Source of the DNA: E44-bin32 sp041573795
GTDB lineage: Bacteria > Chloroflexota > Anaerolineae > Anaerolineales > E44-bin32
Direction of reading: 5' to 3'
DNA length: 64,000 nt
Assembly: GCA_041573795.1 (NCBI GenBank)
Contig: JBFFQB010000002.1
Location: forward strand, 1-64,000
The notes under the pieces were generated by a model. That model made no database searches. It was not told the origin of the DNA and worked only from the letters and a program-made list of their open reading frames with translations. The position numbers were made by a program, and so were the translations under genes. Within the stretch, counting starts at the first letter, position 1, and every line of letters starts with the position of its first letter. Positions 16,011 to 24,676 of the stretch are shown here, piece by piece.

Positions 16011-17633
16011 ATGGAGTATCAAATTTTGCTGCTGCCGCGTAAGGATTACTGGGATTGGGTCCGGGCTTGTGCGGATTACGTAAAGCACTACGGGCCCAAT
16101 ATGACTCATGATCCTGATACCGCAGCCCGGTATATGGCCCCTGCACAGGTCATTAGCTTTCCCGTCGTACCCGGAGCTTACCCGGAACAAGGTGACTTAG
16201 AAGACTGGTTTCATCAGTATCACCCCGGAATCCGGTTGGACCCAATTAAAGCCAACAGTGCTGACGAGCTCGAATTAGAGCTGAACCTGAGAATAGAGCA
16301 AACAGACCGATATGGCCAAAAACGACGACCCTTTTATCTACTGTGGCCAACCGACTACTCCGTTGTTACACAACCCTTCGGGGCTAATCCACACATTTAT
16401 ACGCGCTTTGGAATGCCTGGTCATGAAGGCCTTGATATCCGCGCATTGATGAACACCAATATTTATTGCTGTGCCGATGGAGAGGTCTATATGGTTCACA
16501 CCAATGCGAAGTCTCATGCTTATGGGATACATATCCGCGTTCGTCATAAGGATGGATACAAGACGGTTTATGGGCATCTTGCGCAACCCCTGGTCAAACT
16601 TGGGCAAGAAATTGTCGCAGGACAGGTGATCGCCAAAGCAGATTCGACCGGCGCTTCCACTGGCTCACATCTCCACCTAACCCTCAAACGCGATGGAGCC
16701 ACGGAACGAAAGGAAACGATATATCCAAAGGATGTCATCGATCCTAGCCCATTTATGGTTTGGCCTGAACGCTCTCGCAAATCTATTCCGCAAACGGCTT
16801 GGCCGATCGAGAAATGCCTGGTGGGTGTTCATCCAACCACAATGGGCACGGTGCCTACTGCGGACACTACGCTTCTCGAGGAACTCCAACCCGAGGCAAT
16901 CATGATCAGTGGAAAAGAATCTGGAGCGCTAATCGATCGTCTCAATCAGCGACTCCCCGATGTATTTATCATGGGGAGCCTAACGGGGAAGTTATCCGCA
17001 GATGCCGTGACCCCCAAGCAGTTTCTTGGAATTTTGGAGCCCAACCTGAGAGAGCTTTACAAGCGAGGCGTCCGCTACTTCGAACTTTCTTCAGAACCTA
17101 ATCTGCAGAGCCAGGGGTACGGTCGATCCTGGATGAACGGGAAGGAGTTCGCAGCGTGGTTTCAGACCGTGCTACGAGAACTGCGCGCAAAATATGGCGA
17201 TGCGAAATTTGGCTTCCCGGGTTTGAATCCGGGGCCTGATCTCTCCGGATGGCGAGGGGGATGGATCAGGTTCCTCACAGAGGCAGAGGAAGCGACGTCT
17301 GATGCCGATTGGATCGGGGTTCATACCTATTGGCTGGATGACCTTGGGATGCGCGCCCCGACCGGTGGTCGGTTATTTGACGAATATCGCCGACGCTTTC
17401 CTGAAAAAATGCTGTTCATAACAGAATTTAATAATCCCTCAACTCAGCTATCATCGAAACAGCGTGCGGAGCAATACCACGAGTATTATCGGATGATTCG
17501 GACCGAACCTGGTCTCGGTGCTGCATTTGTATATGCGCTTTCATCCGATGATGACAACGTTGTGTTTACGCTAGACCGAAAGGGTGAAGATTCAGCGGGG
17601 TGGGTACAAACGCTGAGAGCGAGTAGGGATTAG
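16011..17633 (+). CDS. M23 metallopeptidase fused to a clan-A glycosidase-like domain
   Basis: 540 residues. After an N-terminal ~110-residue segment, residues ~120-240 form an M23 (LytM) domain with complete zinc motifs: GHEGLD, then GSHLHLT, with the usual GHL before them. The C-terminal ~270 residues look like a TIM-barrel glycosidase of clan GH-A: ELSSEPN supplies a candidate acid/base Glu and LFITEFN a candidate nucleophile Glu. No signal peptide is visible, so export is unclear. One chain could cut both peptide and glycan of a wall polymer; that is an inference. It overlaps the convergent nuclease gene by 4 nt. Confidence 0.8.
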   Translation: MEYQILLLPRKDYWDWVRACADYVKHYGPNMTHDPDTAARYMAPAQVISFPVVPGAYPEQGDLEDWFHQYHPGIRLDPIKANSADELELELNLRIEQTDRYGQKRRPFYLLWPTDYSVVTQPFGANPHIYTRFGMPGHEGLDIRALMNTNIYCCADGEVYMVHTNAKSHAYGIHIRVRHKDGYKTVYGHLAQPLVKLGQEIVAGQVIAKADSTGASTGSHLHLTLKRDGATERKETIYPKDVIDPSPFMVWPERSRKSIPQTAWPIEKCLVGVHPTTMGTVPTADTTLLEELQPEAIMISGKESGALIDRLNQRLPDVFIMGSLTGKLSADAVTPKQFLGILEPNLRELYKRGVRYFELSSEPNLQSQGYGRSWMNGKEFAAWFQTVLRELRAKYGDAKFGFPGLNPGPDLSGWRGGWIRFLTEAEEATSDADWIGVHTYWLDDLGMRAPTGGRLFDEYRRRFPEKMLFITEFNNPSTQLSSKQRAEQYHEYYRMIRTEPGLGAAFVYALSSDDDNVVFTLDRKGEDSAGWVQTLRASRD

Positions 17634-18196
17634 TCGGATAAAGGCGAACTGTCCCCTCGCCAATTTATTCTTACACGTATCTTGTTCCCGCGTCGATCAA
17701 GATAGTACACGTGACCATTATTAATCCCATACCTCCATAGCTGGTAGGTCACGCGCACATCCTGTTCACAATAATCCAAGACCTTCTCAATTTCACCTTC
17801 TTCATACCAACGCACGGATTCAACGCCATCAGCTGACTTTGTTTCCCCAAGTGTTGCCCGGGCTAAATTGGCCAATCCAAGACGAAATCCAAGCGTGCTA
17901 TGAATAACATCGAGGAGGTCGACGCTTTTGTGCAATAACGCCTGATCTAGTTGCAGGCCATAAGGTTTTAGTACGGCGAAATCGAACCTGATGAGATTAA
18001 AACCAACGATGAGATCGGCGCTATTGATGGATGAAATCAAACCTTCAACTTGGTCCTCGGTGTACCTGGAAAACTCGCCTGAATCGATATTGTAGGTAAC
18101 ACCCGCAGCAAACCCCATCTTCTCGATATTGCTCCAGCCTCCAACCTGGTTGGCTAGCCTCTTCGTTTCAAGATCAAATACGAGCCTAAGCGGCAT
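17630..18196 (-). CDS. RNase H-fold 3'-5' exonuclease-like protein (DEDDy type)
   Basis: 188 residues from ATG 18196; upstream in-frame codons lie inside the peptidase MA gene. The DEDD residues are visible: VFDLETK (D,E) near the start, IVGFNLIRFDF in the middle, and YCEQDVRVTYQLW near the end, with the Tyr of the DEDDy subclass. Such proteins trim single-stranded DNA or RNA. It starts 4 nt after the stop of the peptidase MA gene, so it belongs to the same run. Confidence 0.8.
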   Translation of the reverse strand: MPLRLVFDLETKRLANQVGGWSNIEKMGFAAGVTYNIDSGEFSRYTEDQVEGLISSINSADLIVGFNLIRFDFAVLKPYGLQLDQALLHKSVDLLDVIHSTLGFRLGLANLARATLGETKSADGVESVRWYEEGEIEKVLDYCEQDVRVTYQLWRYGINNGHVYYLDRRGNKIRVRINWRGDSSPLSD

Positions 18197-18200
18197 GAGA

Positions 18201-19406
18201 TTAATTCCTGTTTGAATCCGGGCGGCGATTTTTTGCCGAGAAGCCGATGAGCAGTAGCAGGAGGACAAGGAGAAGGAAGAGACCCCAGGGGAGGATCGGA
18301 AGCAACCTTTGCCAGGTCGAGGGTGCTTGTAAATGCAGCGTTCTCCATTCACTCTCTAATTGGGTCAAGGATCTCTGGTAGATACGTTGAACGGCACCGG
18401 TGCAGGTTGCCCCCTCTTGATAAGCGTCGAGTAGTTCGAGAATTCCGCCCATGCCGTACACATCCAGCAGGTATCGTGTGAAAGATGCGCTCTGCGCGTA
18501 GGCCAGCAGGGCATCTTGATCACCAATGGGGAAAGCAGCACACAATGATTCCATGGTGAGCAAGGCATCAGCCTCTATGGCTGCTTCCAGCTCAAAGCGA
18601 TACACGGGATTTGTCTGTGTTTCTTGAAGAGTAGCTAGCCCTTCGTTCAGCCACGCTGGCAGATCGTTGTATCGTTCCTTCATCCGTTCGTATAGAAGTA
18701 GATGTGTGAGTTCATGGGGGATATCGCGTTCAAGTGTGATCAACGCTTCAGGCTCATCAGGCGCTGCTATCAATATCACACCAAGTTCTGGTAGCGTCCG
18801 ACCTTCAACCCAGGGTGCTCCGCCAATCTGGAGTCCAGATCGCAGGTCACCTACGGAGGGATAGATATAAATGGCGATATTGCCAGGGGTTAGGAGACCG
18901 AGCGATGTGTTGATATTGGCGATCGAACGAGTGGTTAAATTGAAAAGCTCTTCCCCACGACTGGCCTCTCCATCCACCCAATGAACGAAGATCTGATTGT
19001 CTGTTCGCAACTTCCAAGGAAAGCGGTTATCTTCGTAGCGAACACTGTTTGTTGAACTCTCCCAACTTATACCCTGTGCGAAATCTACTTGCCACCAGAT
19101 TGTCAACAGCTCAAAGGGGTTGAAAGGGGGGGGACGCATTGAAAGGTTTGCGTCCAACATGTATCCCTCAAGCTGTGGGTGAATGCTTGCTTGGATAACT
19201 AAGGTGTCTTCCTCACTAGCCGGTCGTACGAACACCGTGGCACGCTCAGGAGGTTCTCCGCTGACCAGCGTAGCCAATAGTTGGATATTGCTGCCATACT
19301 CGATATTCACTTCGCTTATGAACTGATACTCATCCTCTTGAGCTTGAATTGGATCCGTTGAGGATAGCAACATGAGCAGAAGCAGGAAAACGATCGTTTG
19401 TTTCAT
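18201..19406 (-). CDS. Secreted, C-terminally anchored peptidase MA-like metalloprotease
   Basis: 401 residues. An N-terminal signal peptide (TIVFLLLLMLLSSTDPIQAQ) is followed by a beta-rich ~120-residue domain. The gluzincin site is IPHELTHLL (HExxH) with NEGLATL about 20 residues later supplying the third zinc ligand. A C-terminal TM (GLFLLLVLLLLLIGF) ends with a basic stop-transfer tail. Location is predicted on the outer face of the membrane. Its ATG overlaps the stop of the AEC transporter gene (ATGA). The substrate is unknown. Confidence 0.85.
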   Translation of the reverse strand: MKQTIVFLLLLMLLSSTDPIQAQEDEYQFISEVNIEYGSNIQLLATLVSGEPPERATVFVRPASEEDTLVIQASIHPQLEGYMLDANLSMRPPPFNPFELLTIWWQVDFAQGISWESSTNSVRYEDNRFPWKLRTDNQIFVHWVDGEASRGEELFNLTTRSIANINTSLGLLTPGNIAIYIYPSVGDLRSGLQIGGAPWVEGRTLPELGVILIAAPDEPEALITLERDIPHELTHLLLYERMKERYNDLPAWLNEGLATLQETQTNPVYRFELEAAIEADALLTMESLCAAFPIGDQDALLAYAQSASFTRYLLDVYGMGGILELLDAYQEGATCTGAVQRIYQRSLTQLESEWRTLHLQAPSTWQRLLPILPWGLFLLLVLLLLLIGFSAKNRRPDSNRN

Positions 19407-20314
19407 AAACCTAGAAGTGCAAGCAGGGGAGTAAGCGTAAAAGGACTCAAGATGGTTGACAATAAAACAACGGAGCTGACAAAACTTGGATCCGTGTCAT
19501 ATTCTATGCTGATAATAATAGCAAGCACCGCTGAGGGCATGCCTGCCTCCAGGACGCCGACCTGGGAGGCCAATGGGGTAAGGCCGAAAATAGATGCAAA
19601 GACCCATGCTAATGCAGGCGAGAGGATTAAACGCGAAGCAGAAGCCAGTCCAACTAAGCCCATGTTCTTGGGCATTCCTGCCCGGGCGATTTGCATACCT
19701 AAAACCAAGAGCATGGTGGGAATTGTGGCTGCGCCGAGTAGCTCAATCGGCTTGAAAATTGCGGCGGGGACAGTTGTCTCTGTGAGACGGAAGATCAGCG
19801 CCAGAAGGAATGCGTAGAGCGCTGGGACCCGAAGCAATCCAATTATCGCCGAACGGATACTCAATCTTCCGGAACTTGCCAGGAATACACCCAATGAGTT
19901 CATGAGCATTACGTGGGTAATGTAGAAAAGGCTTGCCCATAGTAGACCTTGCTGTCCTAATGCGAATTGATTTAGGGATAAACCATAGTTGCCGGCATTC
20001 ATGAAGGCAACGCTGAGAAACAGACCTGATGTGGCCACGCTAGATAACTTCAGCCAGCGCGCAATGGCATAACTGAAAACGGTGAGCGTTAGGACCAAAC
20101 ATACAACCAGGCCCACCATTCTAATGCTTTCTTGACCGCTTGTTGTATTTTCAATTGTCAATCGAAAGATGAGAGCAGGGGTTAGGGCATTAAAAATCGT
20201 GACGGAGATTGGCCTGGGATCTAGCTTGAATTGACGTTGGAGCAAGAAGCCAATGGCAGCAACAGTAATGATGGGGAATATGTTTTCAGCAAAGAGAGAG
20301 AATAAGGAACTCAA
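19403..20314 (-). CDS. AEC-family (auxin efflux carrier-like) transporter
   Basis: 303 residues with about ten hydrophobic helices arranged as an inverted repeat of five. The N-terminal helix ends in FLLQRQFKLDPRPISVTIFNALTPALIF, the conserved AEC opening, and the second half has SAVLAIIISIEYDTDPSFVSSVVLLSTILSP. Bacterial homologues export or import carboxylates such as malate. Its start overlaps the HEAT-protein stop by 4 nt, and its own stop overlaps the peptidase MA start. Confidence 0.88.
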   Translation of the reverse strand: MSSLFSLFAENIFPIITVAAIGFLLQRQFKLDPRPISVTIFNALTPALIFRLTIENTTSGQESIRMVGLVVCLVLTLTVFSYAIARWLKLSSVATSGLFLSVAFMNAGNYGLSLNQFALGQQGLLWASLFYITHVMLMNSLGVFLASSGRLSIRSAIIGLLRVPALYAFLLALIFRLTETTVPAAIFKPIELLGAATIPTMLLVLGMQIARAGMPKNMGLVGLASASRLILSPALAWVFASIFGLTPLASQVGVLEAGMPSAVLAIIISIEYDTDPSFVSSVVLLSTILSPFTLTPLLALLGL

Positions 20315-21273
20315 GTGAGTTCATCCTCATCATCATCAAAATCATAGAGAACAAAATCCGGGGTTCCCTCCAGGAAGGCGATGTGTTCGAGCGCTTCCTC
20401 AACATGGGCATTAAGCCCCTCATCGATATCGGAATTTTGGAGCGCTTCCAGTGCCTCCCTTGCGCGAATGCCACCGATTTGTCCCATCGACCAGATGGCA
20501 TTTTTCCTGACCTCATCATTAACATCGTCCAGGAGCTCTAATAGACTGCTAACTGCCAATCTGATCTCTAGCTGGCCAGTTGCTCGGGCGGCTTCAGCGC
20601 GCAATTCTGGGGAATGACTGACTAATTCTGCCATGATGTTATCGATCCATCTATCGTTTGCCGATCGTCCCATCGCAATGAGCGATGAATGCCGGAAAGC
20701 TTCATCCACCGAGAGATAGGCTGCCTGAATGATGTCGTCTACCCCTGGGCGGGAAGAGTAACCAAGTGCTTCGATGCATGCTCGTTGTTGGATGGGTTGC
20801 TGTTCATCAGCTACCAGTGATAGGAGGGTATCTTCTATCATGATCAGTGCTTCAGATGGAATTTTACTGAATTGCCCTAGCAAGATGTACCGCCCGAGAG
20901 CGCCAATGGCAGCAATCCTCACATCATTTGAAGGATCGGAGTTAACCGCCTCCAGATAGACAGGAATTAACTTCTGATCTTCAGATTCCCACAAATTTTC
21001 AATCGCAAGTTTGCGAACTTCGGAGTCCGGATCGTTTAAGGCCGCCTGGTATATACGGTCGAATTGGAGCTCAATTCGCGTATCAGTCAGACGACCCATG
21101 ATGGCGAGTAAATCGCGGCGCTCACCTGTTGATCGGTTGTTCCATACGGGTCGAAACTGCGCAAGAAGGGCAGGATCCATGTCCGACAGGGGTAAAAGCT
21201 CATTTGTCAATGAGCTATCACTTTCGGCCAAGAGGTAGTCTAAGAGGCGATTTAACTGCTCTGCGTCAGCCAT
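20311..21273 (-). CDS. HEAT-repeat protein
   Basis: 320 residues built almost entirely from ~30-residue helical pairs with Asp/Val/Arg repeat positions (DPDSEVRKLAIENLW, DPSNDVRIAAIGALG, DDVNDEVRKNAIWSMGQIGG). The C-terminal tail is acidic (YDFDDDEDELT). HEAT solenoids bind proteins, so this is probably a cytoplasmic scaffold; no partner can be named. It lies 8 nt downstream of rseP and overlaps the transporter gene. Confidence 0.88.
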   Translation of the reverse strand: MADAEQLNRLLDYLLAESDSSLTNELLPLSDMDPALLAQFRPVWNNRSTGERRDLLAIMGRLTDTRIELQFDRIYQAALNDPDSEVRKLAIENLWESEDQKLIPVYLEAVNSDPSNDVRIAAIGALGRYILLGQFSKIPSEALIMIEDTLLSLVADEQQPIQQRACIEALGYSSRPGVDDIIQAAYLSVDEAFRHSSLIAMGRSANDRWIDNIMAELVSHSPELRAEAARATGQLEIRLAVSSLLELLDDVNDEVRKNAIWSMGQIGGIRAREALEALQNSDIDEGLNAHVEEALEHIAFLEGTPDFVLYDFDDDEDELT

Positions 21274-21281
21274 CAGATCTT

Positions 21282-22328
21282 CTATGGCAGGGTAATCGGA
21301 TTGAGGAAATCCTGCAAGTTGAAGTAGACCATCAAGATGAGCAGAAATGCAAATCCGAGGGCGTGCGCCAACCCTTCAAACTGGGGGGAGATTCTGCGTC
21401 GGAAGACGGCTTCGAAGAATACAAACATTAAACGTCCGCCATCCAATGCCGGGATGGGGAGCAAGTTAGCTAAGGCCAATCCCAAGCTGATTACCCCCAC
21501 GATATTAAGGGTGATGAAGGGACGATCGGAGCTGCTATCAACGGCGCTAGCCCAGGCGAGCATGTCGTGAATGCCCTTCAATCCAGAGATGCGCGCTTCT
21601 TCCTGCGACGCTTCACCTGCCAGCAGGCGACCCGGGAGATGAATCAATCCGATGACCTGTGCCTGCATAGAATCGAGGCTGATCCGAGCTGATTCACCCC
21701 AGCTGAGGGTGGCGAGTGGATGACCGAGTGTCACGCCGACTGGACCTTGATCTTCCGGCCACTCCGTGCGAGGCACAAGGATGACTTGAATAACTTCACC
21801 ATTTCTTTCAAGTGTGAATTCTAATTCCTGTCCAAGATTTTTTTCAATTTGCTCTTGGATAACTTGAAAGCTCTCTGCCTTTACGCCAGAAACTTCGAGG
21901 ATGAGATCATCTTCAATGAGTCCAGCTTGCTCTGCGGGGGTAGCAGCTTCTACCTCAGCGATGATGACTTGTTCCAGGTTGGGTGCCGCGAAGCGGAAGG
22001 CGAAGAGAAACGCAAAAAAGGCGAGGATCACATTGGCAGCGGGGCCAGCAGCCAGAACGAGTGCACGTGTGGTTTTGCTTGACGCCGCCAATCCTCCCGC
22101 TACCTCCGGGTCATCTTCACCTGCGGGGCGCACAAAGCCACCCAGAGGGATCCAATTGAGCGTGTATTTGGTGCCGCCGGCTTCAAAAAGTGTCAAAATG
22201 CGAGGCGGAAAGCCGATCCCAAATTCTTCAATTTTCACCCCGCGCAAGCGCGCAGCAATGAAGTGGCCGAGTTCGTGACCAAGTAATAGTGTTCCAAGTA
22301 CGGCGATAAAAAGTAGCAGATCAGACAC
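21282..22328 (-). CDS. rseP: Site-2 intramembrane protease RseP/RasP (M50)
   Basis: 348 residues, GTG start with AGGA 7 nt upstream. The zinc site GHELGHFIAARLRG is in the first TM, a PDZ-like segment covers about 105-185, and the second catalytic motif NLLPIPALDGGR is near residue 295. This protease cuts membrane-embedded anti-sigma factors or signal-peptide remnants. It is shorter than E. coli RseP and has one PDZ domain, like Gram-positive and chloroflexal forms. It heads the run of HEAT protein, transporter, peptidase MA and nuclease. Confidence 0.95.
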   Translation of the reverse strand: MSDLLLFIAVLGTLLLGHELGHFIAARLRGVKIEEFGIGFPPRILTLFEAGGTKYTLNWIPLGGFVRPAGEDDPEVAGGLAASSKTTRALVLAAGPAANVILAFFAFLFAFRFAAPNLEQVIIAEVEAATPAEQAGLIEDDLILEVSGVKAESFQVIQEQIEKNLGQELEFTLERNGEVIQVILVPRTEWPEDQGPVGVTLGHPLATLSWGESARISLDSMQAQVIGLIHLPGRLLAGEASQEEARISGLKGIHDMLAWASAVDSSSDRPFITLNIVGVISLGLALANLLPIPALDGGRLMFVFFEAVFRRRISPQFEGLAHALGFAFLLILMVYFNLQDFLNPITLP

Positions 22329-22357
22329 GTAACAATCCTGGGTTCTAAAGTGAGGGG

Positions 22358-22366
22358 ATTATATCA
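22358..22366 (-). promoter_or_regulatory. Extended -10 promoter of rseP
   Basis: The minus strand reads TGATATAAT with TATAAT at 22358-22363. The start codon is 30 nt downstream. No good -35 is seen, as is usual for extended -10 promoters. Confidence 0.5.
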
Positions 22367-22386
22367 TCCAGCTAAGACAGCACAGA

Positions 22387-23376
22387 TTAGAGCAATCTAG
22401 CGCCGGATCCGGGTCCACTCTGGATGATTTGAACTAGAAATTCTTGTGCTTCAAGGTAGGCTCTTACCCGACGAAGACTCGCGCCGGTGCAGATGCAGTG
22501 CACATTGGGACCCGCATCGATGGTGTAGCAAACCTCCCAGCCTTCAGCTCGCAACCGCTCAACTCCACGCATCAAAGCCAGTGTTTCTGGTAGCCAATAG
22601 AGGATTGGTGGCTTTGAAGACATCATAACTGCATGCATTAAATTCGAATCGAGCTCGACAACAGTTGCAAGCTGGTTAAAGTCTTTCAATTCAATGGCTT
22701 GCTTGCACTCCCTGAGACGTCTTGGGGCATCAGCTACTCGAGCAGCCTGGATCGGGCTTGTGTCGGCGAGTGCATGCCCTTCACTGGAGGAAACTGCCTT
22801 ATGCCCTGTGTCGACAACAGCGATAAGATCGAAGAGATCCCAGTGATCAGCTGGGAAGATGGTCTCTGCGTATGCTTGCTGCTCTTCAGCAGCACTGTGG
22901 AGCTCAACGAAACCAGCGCAGATGGACCGAGCTGCTGATCCGGACGCCTTTCTGGCCAGGCGGGACATCGCGGCTGAGTCCAGCGCTAAGCCATAGGCCT
23001 TGCACCCTGCCAGCGCCAGGGCTGCAAATGCTGACGCAGAGGAGGCGATCCCGGCACCCATTGGGAAATCATTTTGGCTTTCTACGTCAGCCATCAGATT
23101 GCTCCCCGCCATCAAGCGAATTTGTGAAAGCAACTCACCTGCTCGCTCTTGCGCCACGGATGTAGCAGATGACTGATTGATGATCAATTGATCCCGGGTA
23201 AGTTCTGGGTCTGGCCTTACAGTCGTTGTAGTTGATAGTTCGCCCAGGGTAATAGAAAGCGATCCGTTTGCGGGAATACGCTGCGCGTGATCGCGATTGC
23301 CCCAGTACTTTATCAGTGCAATATTAGGTGAGGCTTTCGCAGTGGCGCCATGATAGTTGCGATCCGTTTCATTCAT
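22387..23376 (-). CDS. mvaD: Mevalonate (di)phosphate decarboxylase, GHMP family
   Basis: 329 residues from ATG 23376 (a GTG two codons earlier is an alternative; no strong Shine-Dalgarno supports either). GHMP signatures: PNIALIKYWGNRD, the loop MGAGIASSASAFAALA, GSAARSICAGFVEL with the conserved Arg, and YTIDAGPNVHC with the catalytic Asp. In classical diphosphomevalonate decarboxylases the first motif is KYWGK; here the phosphate-contacting Lys is Asn. Related chloroflexal enzymes decarboxylate mevalonate 5-phosphate instead, so the substrate may be the monophosphate. Pathway: isopentenyl units. Confidence 0.88.
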   Translation of the reverse strand: MNETDRNYHGATAKASPNIALIKYWGNRDHAQRIPANGSLSITLGELSTTTTVRPDPELTRDQLIINQSSATSVAQERAGELLSQIRLMAGSNLMADVESQNDFPMGAGIASSASAFAALALAGCKAYGLALDSAAMSRLARKASGSAARSICAGFVELHSAAEEQQAYAETIFPADHWDLFDLIAVVDTGHKAVSSSEGHALADTSPIQAARVADAPRRLRECKQAIELKDFNQLATVVELDSNLMHAVMMSSKPPILYWLPETLALMRGVERLRAEGWEVCYTIDAGPNVHCICTGASLRRVRAYLEAQEFLVQIIQSGPGSGARLL

Positions 23377-23402
23377 GAGCACTTTACGTAAAATGTACGA
23401 GA

Positions 23403-24476
23403 CTAGGATTCAACGACTTCAACCCAGGTTCCTCCCGGCATAGAAATGGTCACATCTCCCGGGTCGTATTCAACATAGGGTGTTGTCCAGCGGAAGATCC
23501 ATTGTGCGTCTTGCGGTAGCGAGTTAACACATCCATGGGACATGGCTACTCCAAAATTATTGTGCCAGAAGGTCGCATGGATCGCTACTCCATTACCAAC
23601 AAATAATGTGGTCCACGCGATGCCGGGTAGATCATAGCCTCCACCTGTTGTGCCGCCACTCATGTGCAATGAGATTACTTTACGCCAAATTGGGTGTGGC
23701 CCCAGGGGCGTAGCCCACTCCTTCACAGGATTTCCGGAGGAATCAAATTTCGCTCCAGTTGAAACACGACAGTAATAAACCTCGCGTGAACCCTCAAAGC
23801 AAGAGAGGGATTGACGGGTGACATCGACGACGATTCGTTTGTCGTCAACCTCGGGGCTTATGGGGGCGAGATCGCTAGCAGTCAGCGGCCGAAAGGCGGA
23901 TGCTTCTGCAAGGAAGATATCGCCATATCCAAAGCGCTCGTTGATCCGATAGAAGCGAGTGCCACTATCCGTATCCACGACTATTCGATCTGCCCACAGG
24001 ACCTGGCTGTAGTACAGACGCGGCGTTGGATTCTCTTTCAACCAGGGCGAACGAGCAGGTGGGTTATCCAGGATTAGGTCAACATAAGGGACTGTAACCT
24101 CTACCCACATCCCTTCACCGAGCGTAGTGCTGGGAAGTTCATCTTGCCCCTCGTTAGGATGGTTCTCAACGCGCTGGACATTTCCTGACCAGATAAAACC
24201 TTCCGGGGATTCAACAAAGCGCTGAGTTATTCGATAGGGGTGGTAGCCACTAACTTCCCTAAGCCAGGGAAAGACATGATCCTTAGGAAGGAGACCAATC
24301 CTTGGGCTAGTAGCATCCGGGCGCGCGTAGAAGTTTACCTGTTGAACAGATATTCTCCCAAGTGCCTTGTAATCCGGAAAGGCCGGAAGAAGTCGCGGAG
24401 GCTGGAGGGAAGGAACGACGGAGCTACCAATACTTATTAGGCCGAGCTTTAGAACATCTCTTCGAGAAAACCTCAT
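23403..24476 (-). CDS. L,D-transpeptidase (YkuD domain) with twin-arginine-like signal
   Basis: 357 residues. The N-terminus MRFSRRDVLKLGLISIGSS looks like a Tat signal. An SH3-like repeat region covers ~40-200. The YkuD catalytic motif lies near the C-terminus: HATFWHNNFGVAMSHGCVN, with the conserved His and Cys. Such enzymes form 3-3 peptide cross-links in peptidoglycan or attach proteins to it. The gene lies 20-26 nt upstream of mvaD on the same strand. The catalytic assignment is firm; the cross-link type is not known. Confidence 0.92.
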   Translation of the reverse strand: MRFSRRDVLKLGLISIGSSVVPSLQPPRLLPAFPDYKALGRISVQQVNFYARPDATSPRIGLLPKDHVFPWLREVSGYHPYRITQRFVESPEGFIWSGNVQRVENHPNEGQDELPSTTLGEGMWVEVTVPYVDLILDNPPARSPWLKENPTPRLYYSQVLWADRIVVDTDSGTRFYRINERFGYGDIFLAEASAFRPLTASDLAPISPEVDDKRIVVDVTRQSLSCFEGSREVYYCRVSTGAKFDSSGNPVKEWATPLGPHPIWRKVISLHMSGGTTGGGYDLPGIAWTTLFVGNGVAIHATFWHNNFGVAMSHGCVNSLPQDAQWIFRWTTPYVEYDPGDVTISMPGGTWVEVVES

Positions 24477-24612
24477 ATCGAAACCTTTAGTGAGTAAATT
24501 TTAATCGATCTGCTGGCAGATCTGCGTAGCCGCTCTTACCATAGTTGCTGTATTGCATGAATTCTATCGCGTTCGATCAAGAGCGAGGATAGGATTTTGG
24601 CAGCAATTTATT

Positions 24613-24642
24613 TTTCAATCTCCGAAACGAGTAGAATATAAC
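24613..24642 (+). promoter_or_regulatory. Candidate promoter of the lipoprotein gene
   Basis: TTTCAA (24613-24618) and TATAAC (24637-24642), 18 nt apart, lie in the AT-rich 200-nt region between the divergent L,D-transpeptidase and lipoprotein genes. The rest of that region shows nothing notable. Confidence 0.4.
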
Positions 24643-24676
24643 ACTATAGACCTCATTATCCTCTATGGGAGAAGCC

